This document shows, one piece after another, positions 62,463-64,000 of a stretch of DNA of 64,000 bases. The first letter of the stretch is position 1. Each line of letters begins with the position of its first letter. The stretch covers positions 329,855-393,854 of the forward strand of contig CAMRWU010000001.1 of the NCBI GenBank assembly GCA_947054505.1, in the 5' to 3' direction. The notes beneath the pieces are model-generated. The model searched no databases and was not told the DNA's origin. It saw only the letters and a list, made by a program, of their open reading frames with translations. The stretch comes from an uncultured Pseudomonadota bacterium. Its GTDB lineage: Bacteria; Pseudomonadota; Alphaproteobacteria; RF32; CAG-239. Both the position numbers and the translations under genes were made by a program.

Positions 62463-63314
62463 TTACGCTCCGTCAAAATGTCCCGTCGTAAGGAAGTTGA
62501 CCACATGTGCAACAAGCTCTTTATTTTTAAACAAATTGACTTGTGGTACATTCATCTGAATCACTTCTTTAGCGCCGCTACTTTTCTTTTCGGATTCGAT
62601 AGTAACTTTTGGCATTGATGTTCGTGTCAAAAATTCTGTAATCTTTGTTAATAAAGACGGACACAGAATAATTCCCGTTTCAATATCTTTAGGGATTCGC
62701 GGGAGGGTTTGAACATTTTTAGGGGCGGCATTTTTCATAATGGGGCCAAGAATAAAGCTGATGATTTTGTTCTTGTGGAATTTTTCTAACAGCTGACTGC
62801 CGTGATTCATCGGAGCAACTTCCACAATTCGGCCGATTTTGAGCTTTTGTTGCCACTCCGATTCTATGCTAAATAGTCTGCGTAAAACCAAATTGCCGAT
62901 TCCCTTGGTGACAAAAGAGACTTCTTGAACATCTTCCAAATGATTTAAAAAGAAGTTTAGTTGCCGAACATGTCCATCAAGATCTTTTTGTGTTGAAGGA
63001 TAATTAACCGCGGCCGCCAACAGTTTTTTCTTTAACACTTCTCGCCATAGGGGCTTGAATATGTTTTTCGATTCGCCAAGGCCGTGCAACATAATAACCA
63101 TATGCCCTTTTTGTCGGCTGATTTCGTATGCACTTATATATTTAACAAAAGCCTTTCGACAATCTTCAAAGCTTCCTTCATGTCGGCGGATGTCCCAATT
63201 ATCCAAAAGCCGACATTTTTTGCTGATGCAGTTGCGCTGGATTCGCCATTTTTGATAAAAGAAAACATCCTCCCAAAAATGAGATCCCCCCATTGTGTAA
63301 AAATCATTGCGCAT
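62463..63314 (-). CDS. Alpha/beta-hydrolase-like protein lacking the nucleophile Ser
   Basis: 283 aa. No signal peptide, although the chain is moderately basic. The lipase/esterase pattern is visible: MVIMLHGLGESKNIFKPLW (oxyanion loop), then VSFVTKGIGNLVLRRLF in place of the usual VTHSMGG nucleophile elbow, VEVAPMNHGSQLLEKF (the usual PxNxGS segment), and a late His in TTGHFDGA. The Ser of GxSxG is replaced by Gly (T-K-G-I-G), so ordinary hydrolase activity is unlikely. GGAGG stands 7 bases before the ATG. It is separated from the VirB6 unit by 77 bases and probably belongs to another transcript, shared with the lipoprotein upstream. Confidence 0.7.
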   Translation of the reverse strand: MRNDFYTMGGSHFWEDVFFYQKWRIQRNCISKKCRLLDNWDIRRHEGSFEDCRKAFVKYISAYEISRQKGHMVIMLHGLGESKNIFKPLWREVLKKKLLAAAVNYPSTQKDLDGHVRQLNFFLNHLEDVQEVSFVTKGIGNLVLRRLFSIESEWQQKLKIGRIVEVAPMNHGSQLLEKFHKNKIISFILGPIMKNAAPKNVQTLPRIPKDIETGIILCPSLLTKITEFLTRTSMPKVTIESEKKSSGAKEVIQMNVPQVNLFKNKELVAHVVNFLTTGHFDGA

Positions 63315-63334
63315 GATGCATCCTCCGCAAAGGG

Positions 63335-63766
63335 TTAAAGTTTACCGACTCCGTTGGTATTAGGAATGGCTGTTATGGTAATCCGAGAGGAGTCTCTGCT
63401 TGTCATTTCAATCAGAATCTGCACAGCTCGATTCTGCCTAATATAGGTCATTTGACTGATTTTGGCGCGAACGGTCGCAACTTCAATCCAATTTAATTTA
63501 GGCATTTCAGATACATAAAAGTCAAAAACACTGCTTGGGTTATATGGAGTCGTATATACTAAACTGCCAATCCAGTTCTCTCCACTACCTAATGCGCGCG
63601 TTTCATCCAAATCAACATAAGCTTCCGTAGGGAATGGAACATCCGGAAAATGTGCAAAAGCCGGAGGAATAGCCGAGCCGTCGACTCCGCTTAATATTGG
63701 CTTTTCGCTGGCGCAAGCCGAAAGGATTAAGACTAAAGTTAATACTAAAATATTGTTTTTTAACAT
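63335..63766 (-). CDS. Lipoprotein of unknown function
   Basis: 143 aa from the ATG at 63766, chosen over the in-frame GTG at 63775 because AAGGTGG is then at a normal distance. The signal (ILVLTLVLILSAC) gives a lipidated Cys. The mature protein of about 125 residues has an alpha/beta pattern (VYTTPYNPSSVFDFYVSEMP, KLNWIEVATVR, AVQILIEMTSRDSSRITITA), which may be a small envelope domain. It lies 20 bases upstream of the hydrolase-like gene. No family recognised with confidence. Confidence 0.7.
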   Translation of the reverse strand: MLKNNILVLTLVLILSACASEKPILSGVDGSAIPPAFAHFPDVPFPTEAYVDLDETRALGSGENWIGSLVYTTPYNPSSVFDFYVSEMPKLNWIEVATVRAKISQMTYIRQNRAVQILIEMTSRDSSRITITAIPNTNGVGKL

Positions 63767-64000
63767 TTTTGCCACCTTGTGTTCATTTTCGGTTGTGGTA
63801 TATTAGGTTGATGTTAGCGCACTAAGGTTAAAAAAAAGAAAACAAACCCAACCATTTTTAACAGTAAAATTCACAAATAAAAAATCAATGAAATTCAATC
63901 GATTGTAAAAAATGTTAAAAAAAATCAAAATTTTTTAATTTTTTGTGTTGACATCTGGCTAATAACATCCTATAACCCAGAACACCGACGGCGAGCACGT
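63767..64000. other. AT-rich intergenic region at the right edge
   Basis: No gene is seen. The region is strongly A/T-rich with several A and T tracts (63920-63945) just upstream of a near-consensus plus-strand promoter. It separates the leftward lipoprotein gene from whatever lies beyond the window. Confidence 0.7.
63948..63976 (+). promoter_or_regulatory. Strong plus-strand sigma-70 promoter with UP-like A/T tracts
   Basis: TTGACA (63948-63953), a 17-base spacer and TATAAC (63971-63976) lie at the ideal spacing. A/T tracts immediately upstream resemble an UP element. The downstream sequence (from about 63984) is GC-richer and does not start a coding frame before the edge, as expected for a stable RNA leader. 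Confidence 0.75.

Noticed and set aside
1..64000. tRNA, rRNA or insertion sequence
   Set aside because: Intergenic regions were read for T-loop-like motifs, rRNA-like stretches and transposase frames with inverted ends, and none was found. A dedicated tRNA search was not possible.

Overview
The window looks like an alphaproteobacterial chromosome segment, probably from a host- or gut-associated lineage with moderate GC. This is inferred from three things: an alpha-type heat-shock promoter (CTTG, 18-bp spacer, CCTATAT) in front of dnaK, a possible CtrA-type site, and a VirB-type type IV secretion system (T4SS) with several VirB6 and VirB8 copies, as known from the Rickettsiales rvh system. No tRNA, rRNA, insertion sequence, CRISPR array, relaxase or VirD4 coupling protein was found inside the window.

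Left edge (1-6717, minus strand): a type IVb pilus cluster of the R64/TCP kind. In transcription order it holds an OmpA-like protein, a TcpQ/PilL lipoprotein, the PilN secretin, PilO, PilP, and the first codons of the next gene. Housekeeping block (6911-15059): a thymidine/AMP phosphorylase-family enzyme, a small unknown gene, dnaK, a tandem pair of duplicated cassettes (promoter region, leader, secreted or anchored protein, terminator), and pyruvate phosphate dikinase on the minus strand.

Main body (15517-62385): an unusually elaborate T4SS. The plus-strand arm runs: three genes that each carry a VirB2-like two-helix module (113, 176 and 1516 aa); VirB3; VirB4; seven consecutive exported, mostly coiled-coil proteins; VirB8; a VirB7-like lipoprotein; a second VirB8; VirB9 with a C-terminal SPOR domain; two giant proteins built of DotG-like Gly/Asp/Asn repeats; and VirB11. 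Only the second giant carries the VirB10 C-terminal domain, and only the first has the VirB10-like inner-membrane anchor, so VirB10 seems divided between two proteins. The minus-strand arm carries a bitopic membrane protein, a secretin-related lipoprotein resembling PilN, two soluble proteins, a two-HTH regulator, four VirB6-like proteins (one with an M23 peptidase domain inside it) and a small membrane protein.

Right edge (62463-64000): an alpha/beta-hydrolase-like protein without the expected nucleophile, a lipoprotein, and an AT-rich region with a near-consensus plus-strand promoter pointing out of the window, probably to a stable RNA or highly expressed gene. The system as a whole can be read as an envelope-spanning T4SS enlarged with peptidoglycan-binding (SPOR, OmpA-like), peptidoglycan-cleaving (M23) and secretin-like parts borrowed from type IVb pili. 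That reading is inference from domain content and gene order.
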